From Novipirellula galeiformis (lineage in GTDB: Bacteria; Planctomycetota; Planctomycetia; Pirellulales; Pirellulaceae): DNA of 64,000 nt. The DNA lies in contig NZ_SJPT01000014.1 of NCBI RefSeq assembly GCF_007860095.1, positions 1-64,000 of the forward strand. The letters are read 5' to 3'. Both the position numbers and the translations under genes were made by a program. The notes under the pieces were generated by a model. That model was not told where the DNA came from, did no database searches, and saw only the letters and a program-made list of their open reading frames with translations. Shown one piece after another: positions 37,026 to 47,186 of the stretch. Position 1 is the first letter of the stretch. Every line of letters starts with the position of its first letter.

Positions 37026-37526
37026 ATGTTTGTTCAATGTTTTGCAAAAGTTATCCCTAACGCCTGTGCTCGAACCACGTTTTGCAGCCTGGCATTATCG
37101 TTCTTGCTATGGGTTCCCGGCTGCGGTGGGTCTGGCTTCCCGCAGACCGAGCCAGTGTCCGGAACCGTATCGCTCAATGGCAAGCCAATCGAAGGCGCTG
37201 AAGTGTATTTCGTCCATGAGCAATTGGTGACGGTGGGTAAAACGGACAATCAAGGTCGTTATGAGTTACCCCAAGGAGCGGTGGCTGGCGAAAACAAAGT
37301 CTACTTCAGCAAAATTGACGGCGGCCATCTGGCGGGAAGTCAATTTGAGGCGGGAGACGGGATGGACGATTTGCAACTGGCGGAGGCAGCGAAATCCGGT
37401 GTTGGAGCTAGGCAAGCCAACGCGGCGAAACAGGTCATCCCGCCGGAGTATAGCGACGCTAGTGATCCAAAACTGAATTTCCTAGTCCCAGATGGGGGTA
37501 CCCAATCAGCGGATTTCAAGCTCTAA
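37026..37526 (+). CDS. Carboxypeptidase-regulatory-like lipoprotein (cassette 2)
   Basis: 166 residues from ATG 37026. The upstream in-frame ATG 36960 would add 22 residues. Signal peptide with lipobox-like L-W-V-P-G-C-G. Body: VSGTVSLNGKPIEGAEVYFV, GKTDNQGRYELPQG, then VIPPEYSDASDPKLNFLVPDG, i.e. the same carboxypeptidase regulatory-like beta sandwich as in cassette 1. Lipid-anchored periplasmic or outer-membrane protein of unknown role. Confidence 0.82.
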   Translation: MFVQCFAKVIPNACARTTFCSLALSFLLWVPGCGGSGFPQTEPVSGTVSLNGKPIEGAEVYFVHEQLVTVGKTDNQGRYELPQGAVAGENKVYFSKIDGGHLAGSQFEAGDGMDDLQLAEAAKSGVGARQANAAKQVIPPEYSDASDPKLNFLVPDGGTQSADFKL

Positions 37527-37727
37527 CGTTTCTGACCAACGCGATGGTTTTGCTCGACGAGTCCTAGGCTTAAACCCCATCGAATGAAACTACTTCAACA
37601 CGCGGATCTTGGGTGCGGTGCGCCGTGATCCGCGTGGTGAAAGGTGTTGGGGACAAGCGTCCCAGGCCTTTGAGTTTAAGGCCGTTGAGTTTGAGAACAC
37701 GCTATCGAAAAAACGTTAGGAATCAAC

Positions 37728-39383
37728 ATGAGTTCCACCTTTGCTAAGAACCAGGCTGGCGATCGTGGGTGGTTTTGTCGCCATCCACGCGGCTGTCCAA
37801 CGAACGATGCCTGTTTGTGGATTGCGGTGTGCATGTCAGCGTTGGTGAGTGCGTGTCCGGTTCAAGCCGAGTCACGCGAACTTCCCAACCTAATCTTCAT
37901 CCTGGCGGATGATCAGGGCTTTGGCGATGTTTCGGCTTTGAATCCCGATTCGAAAATTGACACGCCCAATATTGATCGGCTCGCGAAGGAGGGAATGATC
38001 TTTTCGGATGGACACTCTTCCTCGTCCGTTTGTACACCGACACGGTATTCAGTGTTGACAGGGCGTTACCACTGGCGCACCCATCTGCAACAGGGTGTGC
38101 TCGGCGGGTTCTCGAAGCCGTTGATCTCTCCAGGGCGTTTGACGGTCGCATCGCTGTTAAAGCAACATGGCTACTCGACCGCATGCATTGGAAAATGGCA
38201 CCTCGGTTGGGATTGGCCGTTGAAGAGCGGAGGCACGGCGAATGACTTCGGCGATTTCTCGGGCGGTTTCAAAGGGGGATGGGATGTTGATTACACCGCA
38301 GAGATCCAAAATGGTCCGTGCGACGTCGGCTTCGATTCGTTTTTTGGAATCAGTGCGTCGTTGGACATGCCGCCCTACGTTTACGTGCGCGATCGCACCC
38401 CGATCGAACCAGCGACGGTCGAGAAGGCATTTCATCGTCCTGGACCGGCGGCGGCTGGATTCGAAGCGGTTGATGTGTTGCCCAGGATCACTAGCGAAGC
38501 GGTTCGCTTCATCACGGACAATTCAAAGTCGGATCGCCCCTTCTTTGTCTTTTTTCCACTCAACGCACCGCACACACCGATCGTGCCGACACCTCAATGG
38601 AAAGGGAAGAGTGGAGTGAATGCTTACGGCGACTTCACCATGCAGGTCGATTGGACGGTGGGCGAAATTTTGCGAGCACTCGACGACAACAGGATCGCCG
38701 AAAATACGCTCGTCATTTTTACCACTGACAACGGTTGCTCTCCCGCCGCCAACATCGCGGAACTCGAAGCGGCCGGCCATGACCAAAACTACATCTACCG
38801 CGGCCACAAAGCGGATATCTACGAGGGAGGCCATCGGGTTCCCTTCATCGCTCGTTGGCCAAAGCAGGTGCAGGCGGGATCGCGAACGGATCAATTGGTG
38901 GGGCAAATCGACCTACTGGCGACCGCAGCGGAGATCGTGGGAGCCAAGGTCGATGAACACGGCGGCGAGGATAGTGTGTCGTTTCGAGCGGTATTGTTGG
39001 GCGAGGCGAAGCAGCCGATTCGGAGCTCCATTGTGTCGCAATCCATTGGCGGGCAGTTTGCGATCCGCGATGGCGATTGGAAACTTTGTCTGTGTCCCGG
39101 TTCGGGCGGTTGGAGCGCACCGCGGCCCGGTCAGGCGGACATGTCAGGGTTGCCAGCGGTGCAGTTATTCAACCTTGCCATCGATCCAGGCGAAACCAAC
39201 AATCTCGAAGCGAAGCATCCCGATCGCGTCGCCAAAATGACTCAGATGCTGCGGGCAATCATTGACCAGGGACGTTCCACGCCCGGCCCCCGGCTGGAAA
39301 ACGATGCCGAGATCGTGATGATCAAGCCGATCGTGAAGCCGCGGAAAAAGAAAGCGGTGAGGAAGCCGGCGGCGGGGGGCTGA
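37728..39383 (+). CDS. Sulfatase (arylsulfatase family)
   Basis: 551 residues. The N-terminus (1-46) contains a signal-like hydrophobic stretch ending in PVQAES. Metal and active-site features of the alkaline-phosphatase superfamily: ADDQGFGD (calcium-binding, about 61-68) and C102-T-P-T-R, the C-x-P-x-R formylglycine motif (Cys type, modified by a formylglycine-generating enzyme), then GKWHLGW near 150 and TTDNGCSP near 335. Hydrolyses a sulfate ester, probably on a sulfated polysaccharide, in the periplasm. It follows the lipoprotein gene by 201 bases; typical Rhodopirellula sulfatase. Confidence 0.95.
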   Translation: MSSTFAKNQAGDRGWFCRHPRGCPTNDACLWIAVCMSALVSACPVQAESRELPNLIFILADDQGFGDVSALNPDSKIDTPNIDRLAKEGMIFSDGHSSSSVCTPTRYSVLTGRYHWRTHLQQGVLGGFSKPLISPGRLTVASLLKQHGYSTACIGKWHLGWDWPLKSGGTANDFGDFSGGFKGGWDVDYTAEIQNGPCDVGFDSFFGISASLDMPPYVYVRDRTPIEPATVEKAFHRPGPAAAGFEAVDVLPRITSEAVRFITDNSKSDRPFFVFFPLNAPHTPIVPTPQWKGKSGVNAYGDFTMQVDWTVGEILRALDDNRIAENTLVIFTTDNGCSPAANIAELEAAGHDQNYIYRGHKADIYEGGHRVPFIARWPKQVQAGSRTDQLVGQIDLLATAAEIVGAKVDEHGGEDSVSFRAVLLGEAKQPIRSSIVSQSIGGQFAIRDGDWKLCLCPGSGGWSAPRPGQADMSGLPAVQLFNLAIDPGETNNLEAKHPDRVAKMTQMLRAIIDQGRSTPGPRLENDAEIVMIKPIVKPRKKKAVRKPAAGG

Positions 39384-39389
39384 TTCAGA

Positions 39390-39406
39390 ACACCGTGTCA
39401 CGGTGT
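39390..39406 (+). terminator. Short palindrome after the sulfatase gene
   Basis: ACACCGTG-T-CACGGTGT, 8-bp arms around one base, seven bases past the sulfatase stop. Possible terminator or protein-binding palindrome. The rest of 39384-39788 holds no supported gene and includes the promoter of the large surface protein. Confidence 0.45.
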
Positions 39407-39788
39407 GATACTTCCTGCTGCCGAACCGGATGCTCAGAGAGGGGCGCCCCCGGTAAAAGGAGGCCGCTGCCACCCTTTCGACGCAGCGAAGTGGCTTGGC
39501 GGCGGTTCCAGCAGAGCCAAGCGTCGAAACGACGCTAAGTCACATGCTCCGAATGCTTGCATTCAGTATCTCCAGATTTATGCTTGCGTGGGGGCCCGAG
39601 TGGTGGGAAGATCGTGTCCGACGGAAGGGGTGCGTGAGGTGGGCAGCAAAATCAACTCACGAGTTTGATTCCACGCGGTGAGTACCAACTCGACATCGCG
39701 TGAGGTTCTGAAACACATCGGCATCGCGTGGTCGACTTCCGCAACTCGGTCGTCGTCGCCCATGCCGGTAAGGAGAGGAGAACCGATC

Positions 39789-42700
39789 ATGGCTACGCGA
39801 CCATCACGCTTGATTTTCGGTCCCAAGAAAAAGAACGGGAATTCGCGAACGCGAAAGAACCGGCTCCATTTCCGGTTTCCGTTTCTCCCCTGTTTCGAAC
39901 GACTGGAAGCTCGGCATTTGCTCGCCGTCGATCTCGTCAGCGTGACGCCTCCGCCTGCTTCTCCATTGGCGGGTAACGATTATTCAAGCAACCCGGCGAT
40001 CAGTGCAAACGGTCGCTTTATCGCCTTTCAAAGCTATGCTTCGGATTTAGTCGCAACGGACACGAATGTTCGGCAAGATGTGTTTGTGCGTGATTTGTTG
40101 CTGGGGACGACGGCGCTGATCAGTGTCAACGTCGATGGAACCGACAGCAGCATTTGTGATGCCAGCGTGGGGTGCAGTGCGTCGGGCTCGTTCGCTCCCG
40201 CAATCAGTGATGATGGTCGTTACGTAGCCTTCCTCAGCGATTCAACGGATCTTGTCAAAGGGACTCTCATCGACGTGGTACCCAACGTCTACGTTCGCGA
40301 CCGTGATGCGGATGGGGACGGTATCTTTGACGAAAGTGGCGACGAGGAAACGTCAACGACCCTGTTGAGCCTCGGTTCAGACTTAACGGCGGCGGGCGTG
40401 GTGGTAGGATCGGCGAACCGACCGGTGATCAGTGGTGATGGCAAGTTCGTGATCTTTACGAGCTTCGCTGTGGATATGTTGGTCGACGATCCGACGATCG
40501 TTGACACCAATGGTTTTGGTGGCGATTTGTATCGCGCCAGCGTCGAGGGGGGGGCGGTGACACGGATCAATGTCGATGGCAGCGGATTGGGAACAGGATT
40601 TGCCAGCGGGACGACGTTTGATTTTACGACCGACCGCAGCGGAGATACGGTCGCCTTTGCAACCTCGAACAATGGGCTGGTCACTGCCGCGACGGGCGGT
40701 GTCAACGATTCTGGACGCATTGATGTCTTCGTCGGCAGCGGCAATTCACCCGTCGATTTGGTTTCGATTAACCGCACGGGAACCAACTCAGGCAATGGGA
40801 ACTCGCGGGAACCACAGGTCAGTCGCAACGGGCGGCACGTGGCGTTCTTCAGCCGTGCAACGGACTTGGTCGCGGGAGCCAGCGATAACAATGTTGCAGA
40901 GGATCTATTTGTTCGCGATCTGAAATCGGGGACGACGACGTTGGTTAGTCGTAGTCGCGAGGTGGCGGGATTGGTGGCCGGTGACCGCGCGACTCCTCCG
41001 TCGCCTTTGCTCGACAGCGAAGTGAGTGCCGGCCCGGCGATGAGTGATGACGGTCGCTTCATCGTCTTTCGTTCCCTCGCTAGCGATCTGCTTGACCCAG
41101 CTTTGGGGATCACCGATGGCGACGCATTCTCGGACATTTTTGTGCTTGACCGCGACTCCGATCTCGACGGGATTTTTGATGAAGCTGGCGAGACGGAGAT
41201 GATCTTGGTCAGCATAAACGCCGCTGGCACGGGGGTGGGCGTGCATACGGATGTGGGCATTAGCGTTGCCGGTTCGACCGCGCCTTCGATTAGCAGCGAG
41301 GGGCGCTACGTGACCTTTTCCAGCACGGCGAGAGATTTGATTCCCGCGGGCACCGCGTTTCCCGGCGGTCATGTTTATGTGCGTGATTTGTGGACCGGTG
41401 TGACTTCGATGGTGAGCAAGACCAGCAGTGAATCCGGGATCGGCCCCAATGGGATTTCCGGCACACGATTTTTGGCCGCAAGCCGCGATGGTTCCCGAGT
41501 CGCGTTTCAAAGCGATCGCGATGCGAGCGACTTGGATCCCTCGGTGACCGATCCTCCGAGCGGTTCGCCGGTTCCGTTTGGTGAGGTCGATTTGTTTGCC
41601 GGAACTCCCGACGCCGACATCGTGTTGAGCCGGAATTTCGCCATGGGATCCGACTTGCATACCCAGTCTTATCGCATTTTGTTTGAAGATGCATCGCCGT
41701 TCGATCTGGGATATTATCGGTCGCAGGATGCGGAATTGAGTGCGAGCGACACGTTATTGGGGACAGTGCCGGTTAGCGATTACGATGACTTGAGGGTCGG
41801 TGGAAATCGATTTCTCACTGCGACGATTGGATCGGACGTCGGTGAAATCGCGTTTCCAGGAGTCGAGGGCGACGATCCGTTGGAGGATTATTTCATTTTG
41901 GCCGTGGGGGACAATACGGACGTGGTCAGTGAATTTGATGCCGACCCGTTCAATGAAGACAATACCCGTGCGCTTCGCGGGCTGTATCATCTACCGGGCG
42001 GACCGGTGTTCATTCACGGCAGCGATTCGGCGTCGGCAGATACGATCACCGCCACGGTGAATGAAGACACGTTGGTGGTGGATTACGGCAGCACCAGTTT
42101 TGGCCTCCCGGCTACCTTTCGATACGACGTGGTGGACGTCACCACAGTCAACATCCGCACGCATGATGGTGACGACATCGTCGTCGGTAGTGAGCTAGCC
42201 GAAATCGTTTTTGGAGGTTTTGGCGCGGATGATCTGCGAGGCGAACTTGGCGATGACAGATTGTTCGGTGGACCGGGCAACGACCGCATCGACGGGGGCG
42301 AAGGGGGGGATCGGGTCGATGGTGGCGAAGGCGCTGACGTCATTTTCGGCGGGCCCGGCGCGGACATGCTTTTCGATGGTCCCGGGGACGATCGTGTCGA
42401 TGCGGGAACCGGCGACGACACGCTGTTCGCCACCCCAGGTGGCGCGGATGTTTTCATCGATACCGGTGGCGACGATACACTCAATTTTTCACTCGCATTG
42501 CTTCCTATCACGATCGATTTAGATTCGACGGCGGTCCAGACCGTTGATTCGGCGGGCAACACGATTCGGCTAATTGGCCAATGGGAAAATCTGGTGGGGT
42601 CGCCCTTGGACGACGATTCGACGATTTATGTGAAACCGCTCAGCGTCCCTCGCTCGCTCGACGGGGGTGGCGGGACCGATCGTTTGATCGTGGACGCAGG

Positions 42701-45700
42701 TGGCGCGGTGGTGGTCGATGATGGAACCACGTTGTCGTTTCCCGGAACCGGGCTGGGAGACGTGTCGTATGTCAATTTCGCGGAAGTCCGTGTAGTTCGT
42801 GCGGCGGCGGAGATCATTGACGACGGGGATTCAGGCTATGCTGCGGAAGGCTTTACTCGTCAATTCAACCCAGGATTCTTGCAAGGCTTTGATGGCGACA
42901 TTGAATTCAGTGCCGCCAATGCGGGCAACGTGGCGAGTTGGACGTTTCACGATCTCACTCCGGGGCCGTTTGTTGTCTCGGCGACCTGGACGCACGCCCC
43001 AGACCGCAGTGAGAACGCGCGGTACGTTGTTCGTGATGGTGATTCCACGGGACCGATCATAGCCGATCTCCGCGTGAATCAAGAGCTCGCGACAAGGGAG
43101 CTTGATGTCGATGGAATCTTGTTCAACCATCTTGCGGTCGCACCCATTTCGGGCCATACCCTGACCGTCGAGTTGTACGATTCCGGCGCCGAACTCGGTG
43201 ACGACGACCCAGATTCGTTTGTGATCGCCGATGCAGTGCGTATCGAGCCGGTTTCCTCCACGCTGATCATTGACGATGGCGATTCCGAGTTTTCCTCGTC
43301 CGGCAATCGAAGCGTGGAATTCGGGGCGTTTGGCGATCTGACCCGCACGCCGGCGAGCGGAAATACCTCCGGCGGTGTTTGGGATTGTACGCTCCCGGAA
43401 TGCCGTACGGTGATTCCCGACGGCCGCTATTTGGTCTCCGCCACCTGGGAGGGATCGCAACCGGGGGCGGCAACGAACGCATCATTTACGGTCCACAGCG
43501 GAGCCAACTCCTTTTCCAAAAACGTCAATCAGTTTATTGCTCCGAATGACTTTAGTGAGTTCGGGATTGATTGGCAGCGTTTAGGAGTGATTGAGGTGGT
43601 TGGTGGTGCCGGGATCCGCACGGAGCTAACCGGTACGACGGGCGTGTTGTTGGCTGATGCGATCCGGATCGATCCGGCCGCGACGTTGGCGGTTTACGAT
43701 CAATCCGGTGCCTCGGTTAACCATGGGGACACCGTTGATCTCGGTCAGACCGCGTTGGATTCTCAAACTGGACGAGCCACGCTGCTGAATCGAATCAAGA
43801 TTCAAAACACAGGAATCGCTGACCTCGTGTTGAGTAACTTGAGAGTCAACGACGGCGTCTTTTCGATCATCGATCCTGGAGTGGACGTTTTACCCGCGGG
43901 TAGTTGGACCGAAGTAGCGTTGGGGTTTGACGCTGATTCATTGGGCACCTTCAACGGGCAATTGGCGTTCGAAACGAACGATTACGGCAGCAGTAGCTCC
44001 ACCTTCACGGTGAACTTGACCGCCGCCGTGATGGTCGATGAGACGCCACCTATGGTGAGAATTGTCTCGCCCGACAACGGGACGACGTTGATTGAAGGGA
44101 CAACGATTCGGATTCCTGTGGAGGTCAGTGATGATGTCCAAGTTCGAGCGGTCGACTTGCTCGTCAATGGAATCGTTGTGGAAACGGTTAGTGAAGCACC
44201 CTTTGTTTTTGATCGGGTGTTACCCCGTAATGTGACGAGTGTCGAGATCGGCGCAATCGCACACGACATCGCCGATAATCGCAGTTCCGCGGCGCCGATC
44301 ACATTACAACTTGTTGGGGATCAAGCTCCGACCGTCCGCATCCTCAGCCCAGCGGACGGACAAGGGGTGGTCGAGGGGACACGCGTACGGGTTGCGGTAG
44401 AGGCGGAAGATGATGTCGCGGTTCGTTCGGTTGAGTTGCTTGTGGACGGGCAATCCGAGGCGACGCTGCGATTCGATCCGTTCGTCTTCGAATTTGAACT
44501 TCCCAATTCTGCAGGGGATCATGAGGTCGAAGTGCGCGCTACCGATTCGGCGGGCCAGATTCGGTCGCATGCCATCGAGTTGACCTCGTTTGCACTTCCG
44601 ATTATCGACTTTGGATCCATCGTGGTTGGAGCGGATGCAGGTAATCCAGCCGTGGTGAGAGTGTTTGATGCGGGTGGCGAGACGTTTCGCTTTCAACCCT
44701 ACGGTCCTTCATTCACCGGCGGCGTGCGGGTTGCCAGCGGCGATGTCAATGGCGATGGGACTTCCGATATCATCACGGGGGCGGGGCCAGGCGGTTTTTC
44801 CCATGTGAAGGTGTTTGACGGCGCTACCGGCAACCCGCTGCATGGTTTCCAGGCCTTCGATCAAAATATCGGTGGCGGGGTGTTTGTCGCAGCGGGGGAT
44901 GTTTCGGGCGATGGGTTTGATGACATTATCGTCGCAGCGGGGCAGGGGGCGGCTCCCCAGGTCAAGGTCTTTGACGGGATTACCGGAGCGGTGTTGGCGA
45001 GCTTCTTCGCTTTCGATCCGCAGTTTTTCGGCGGCGTTCGCGTTGCGGCGGGAGATCTCAACGGAGACGGTCAAGCCGAGATCATTACTGCGACCGGAGC
45101 TGGCGGCGGACCTCATGTGCGAGTGTTTGATGGACACACCGCCAGTCAAATTCCGCGGTCCGGCTCGCTACCTCCTGAGTGGATCCAGTCGGACTTTTTT
45201 GCCTTTGGCCCTTCGTTTAACGGTGGTGTTTTTGTTACCGCGGCTGACTTCAATGGGGATGGACTCGATGACATCGTCGTCGGAGCGGACCAGGGTGGTT
45301 CCATTGGTGGCGGTCACGTCAAAGCGATCGATTCGGCGTTGTTAGCGGGGATCGGTCGCGCTGCGGTTGTGCCCGACCCCGTTTTGCTTGCCAACTTCTT
45401 CGCCTACGATCCGGGCTTTCTTGGCGGGGTGCATGTCGCCGCAGGGGATGTCACCGCGGACGGGATTAGCGACATCGTCATTACCCCAGGGGTGGGCGTG
45501 CCTGCGGAAGTCAAGGTGTTCGATGGCACTAATTTCACCGAACGCGGAGGATTCGAGCTGGGCCCCGGTTTTCTGGGGTCGGCGGTCGTCGTATCGAATC
45601 AACCGATCGCCGCGGTGGTGAACCTTCAACCCACAGGTCTGCGGCACATCGTAGAGCTTGATGCCGGCGGAGTTGTAGTGCGAGATGAAAGCGGCAACAT

Positions 45701-47081
45701 CATCTATCGGCCTGGAACGCTTGCCCCGAAAACCATTCGGCTCAATGGAACGCCCGATCTCGATGATTTGCTGATCTTTCGCACCTTGGGGACGAACGGT
45801 TTGCCCCGGTTTGTTTTTGATGGAGGCGTTGGGGGCAACGATGCACTGCGGTTGGAAAGGGGAAACCCAGATGGTCCGCCACTGGAGTTTCTGAAGACGA
45901 ACTTCCAATCGATCCTGAGCACCACGTTCTCAACGAATCGCAACGGCGGGGTCAACGACTACGACCTCAACGCAATTGATTTGGAGCCGATTGAGGACAC
46001 CTTGGAGGTCGTGGATCGTGAGTTCGTGTTTGCCGATAGCGACGACAACATTGTCTACAACACGGGATCCGACGATGACGACACCGTCCTGCGGATCGAT
46101 AGCAATCACAGTGAAGTGGTCGATTTCCAACAGGCGAGCGGGACAACGCGGGTGAACCTCGGTGACGGAGCGGACGTGTTTCGGTTTGATTTGCCAGTTG
46201 ATTTGTTGCCAATCTTGGACGGTCAAAGTGGCAACGACACGTTCGTGCTCGGCGGGAGTGGTCGCCATTTGGATCTCACCAATTCGAATCAAAGCCGGCT
46301 GTCGAATTTCGAGCGGATTGATATCGTTGGGAACAGTCCGAACGAGTTGACGCTCGATGCCCAGAGCGTGATTGACACCACGGATCTCAACAACGTTTTG
46401 ACCGTCGTGCATGATGAGGACGATAAGGTGAACTACGTGGGTGACGGTTGGGTCGTACGCAAACCCATTTTTGACGGCGTGGGGCAACGCCATGTTTTGA
46501 CCAATGGACTAGCTCGAGTTGAGACCATCAATACTCGGCCTTGGCAAAACCCGTTTGCACCTACCGACGTCAATCGCAGCGGTGCTACAACGGCGTTGGA
46601 CGCACTGCACATTATCAATTTGTTGAACCGCTACCAAAGCAGTGTGGTGATGCTGGCCACGCCGAGTTCACAAGCTGAACTGGCCAATTTTTATTATGAT
46701 GTGAACGGCTCGGTGGATAACTTTGGGATCGCCAAGGTGACCGTGCTGGATGCGTTGGACGTGATCAATTTCATTGAGCGGCACCCGCGCGGATTAACGG
46801 TCGACGAATTGTTAGAGCCGGAATCCCCGCCGACCGAAACATTGGCCTTGGCGATCCTACCGACGCCCAGGGTGGAGGTTGGAGCGGAGCGACCAAGAGA
46901 GCAGGGTGTTGGCGACGTCACGCGCGAATCGTCGGCCCGCATTGCGATTCCCAATTCCGCTACCAATCCAGAGCAAAACGCCGTTGTCGTGATTGACGGC
47001 GAGATGACTCGTCACAGCGACGCCACATTGGAAGCACGGGACCAGGCGTTGACGGAACTGTTCCTGCAGGCGGATTTGTAA
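39789..47081 (+). CDS. Giant secreted multidomain protein with LEPR-XLL-type start and dockerin repeats
   Basis: 2430 residues from ATG 39789, which has AAGGAGAGGAG ahead of it; the upstream frame to 39678 lacks this. The basic N-terminus leads to FERLEARHLLAV (36-47), a variant of the planctomycete LEPR-XLL motif. Downstream, in order: TolB/PD40-like repeats (50-600); an RTX-like calcium-binding glycine-rich block (about 805-900, GGPGNDRIDGGEGGD); two golvesin-like beta domains (about 1007-1150 and 1157-1297); a choice-of-anchor D-like domain (about 1300-1415); two Ig-like domains (about 1417-1600); five FG-GAP repeats (about 1607-1940); and paired dockerin type I-like EF-hand loops (2257-2334, DVNRSGATTALDAL and DVNGSVDNFG...TVLDALDVINFI). 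It is probably a surface or matrix protein needing calcium. A 323-residue frame on the opposite strand (40289-41260) is a shadow. Confidence 0.9.
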   Translation: MATRPSRLIFGPKKKNGNSRTRKNRLHFRFPFLPCFERLEARHLLAVDLVSVTPPPASPLAGNDYSSNPAISANGRFIAFQSYASDLVATDTNVRQDVFVRDLLLGTTALISVNVDGTDSSICDASVGCSASGSFAPAISDDGRYVAFLSDSTDLVKGTLIDVVPNVYVRDRDADGDGIFDESGDEETSTTLLSLGSDLTAAGVVVGSANRPVISGDGKFVIFTSFAVDMLVDDPTIVDTNGFGGDLYRASVEGGAVTRINVDGSGLGTGFASGTTFDFTTDRSGDTVAFATSNNGLVTAATGGVNDSGRIDVFVGSGNSPVDLVSINRTGTNSGNGNSREPQVSRNGRHVAFFSRATDLVAGASDNNVAEDLFVRDLKSGTTTLVSRSREVAGLVAGDRATPPSPLLDSEVSAGPAMSDDGRFIVFRSLASDLLDPALGITDGDAFSDIFVLDRDSDLDGIFDEAGETEMILVSINAAGTGVGVHTDVGISVAGSTAPSISSEGRYVTFSSTARDLIPAGTAFPGGHVYVRDLWTGVTSMVSKTSSESGIGPNGISGTRFLAASRDGSRVAFQSDRDASDLDPSVTDPPSGSPVPFGEVDLFAGTPDADIVLSRNFAMGSDLHTQSYRILFEDASPFDLGYYRSQDAELSASDTLLGTVPVSDYDDLRVGGNRFLTATIGSDVGEIAFPGVEGDDPLEDYFILAVGDNTDVVSEFDADPFNEDNTRALRGLYHLPGGPVFIHGSDSASADTITATVNEDTLVVDYGSTSFGLPATFRYDVVDVTTVNIRTHDGDDIVVGSELAEIVFGGFGADDLRGELGDDRLFGGPGNDRIDGGEGGDRVDGGEGADVIFGGPGADMLFDGPGDDRVDAGTGDDTLFATPGGADVFIDTGGDDTLNFSLALLPITIDLDSTAVQTVDSAGNTIRLIGQWENLVGSPLDDDSTIYVKPLSVPRSLDGGGGTDRLIVDAGGAVVVDDGTTLSFPGTGLGDVSYVNFAEVRVVRAAAEIIDDGDSGYAAEGFTRQFNPGFLQGFDGDIEFSAANAGNVASWTFHDLTPGPFVVSATWTHAPDRSENARYVVRDGDSTGPIIADLRVNQELATRELDVDGILFNHLAVAPISGHTLTVELYDSGAELGDDDPDSFVIADAVRIEPVSSTLIIDDGDSEFSSSGNRSVEFGAFGDLTRTPASGNTSGGVWDCTLPECRTVIPDGRYLVSATWEGSQPGAATNASFTVHSGANSFSKNVNQFIAPNDFSEFGIDWQRLGVIEVVGGAGIRTELTGTTGVLLADAIRIDPAATLAVYDQSGASVNHGDTVDLGQTALDSQTGRATLLNRIKIQNTGIADLVLSNLRVNDGVFSIIDPGVDVLPAGSWTEVALGFDADSLGTFNGQLAFETNDYGSSSSTFTVNLTAAVMVDETPPMVRIVSPDNGTTLIEGTTIRIPVEVSDDVQVRAVDLLVNGIVVETVSEAPFVFDRVLPRNVTSVEIGAIAHDIADNRSSAAPITLQLVGDQAPTVRILSPADGQGVVEGTRVRVAVEAEDDVAVRSVELLVDGQSEATLRFDPFVFEFELPNSAGDHEVEVRATDSAGQIRSHAIELTSFALPIIDFGSIVVGADAGNPAVVRVFDAGGETFRFQPYGPSFTGGVRVASGDVNGDGTSDIITGAGPGGFSHVKVFDGATGNPLHGFQAFDQNIGGGVFVAAGDVSGDGFDDIIVAAGQGAAPQVKVFDGITGAVLASFFAFDPQFFGGVRVAAGDLNGDGQAEIITATGAGGGPHVRVFDGHTASQIPRSGSLPPEWIQSDFFAFGPSFNGGVFVTAADFNGDGLDDIVVGADQGGSIGGGHVKAIDSALLAGIGRAAVVPDPVLLANFFAYDPGFLGGVHVAAGDVTADGISDIVITPGVGVPAEVKVFDGTNFTERGGFELGPGFLGSAVVVSNQPIAAVVNLQPTGLRHIVELDAGGVVVRDESGNIIYRPGTLAPKTIRLNGTPDLDDLLIFRTLGTNGLPRFVFDGGVGGNDALRLERGNPDGPPLEFLKTNFQSILSTTFSTNRNGGVNDYDLNAIDLEPIEDTLEVVDREFVFADSDDNIVYNTGSDDDDTVLRIDSNHSEVVDFQQASGTTRVNLGDGADVFRFDLPVDLLPILDGQSGNDTFVLGGSGRHLDLTNSNQSRLSNFERIDIVGNSPNELTLDAQSVIDTTDLNNVLTVVHDEDDKVNYVGDGWVVRKPIFDGVGQRHVLTNGLARVETINTRPWQNPFAPTDVNRSGATTALDALHIINLLNRYQSSVVMLATPSSQAELANFYYDVNGSVDNFGIAKVTVLDALDVINFIERHPRGLTVDELLEPESPPTETLALAILPTPRVEVGAERPREQGVGDVTRESSARIAIPNSATNPEQNAVVVIDGEMTRHSDATLEARDQALTELFLQADL

Positions 47082-47087
47082 TATCGG

Positions 47088-47147
47088 TCGCCCCTTTTTA
47101 ATGCGTCCAACGCTCGCGTTTTTAATGCGTGAAAAACGACGGGGCGA
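47088..47147. terminator. Probable bidirectional terminator between convergent genes
   Basis: Outer pairing TCGCCCC (47088-47094) with GGGGCGA (47141-47147), inner hairpin CGTTTTT (47117-47123) with AAAAACG (47132-47138), eight-base loop. T-run on either strand. TTTTTAATGCGT is also directly repeated at 47095-47106 and 47119-47130. The site lies seven bases past one stop and 40 before the other convergent stop. Confidence 0.7.
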
Positions 47148-47186
47148 GCAGGAAAGGGGACACGCAGCCAATGGATAGCGTGCCGA

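Noticed and set aside
40289-41260. 323-residue minus-strand frame inside the giant protein gene
   Set aside because: A shadow frame of a strongly biased coding region; composition (Ser/Pro/Thr-rich) is typical of an antisense reading.
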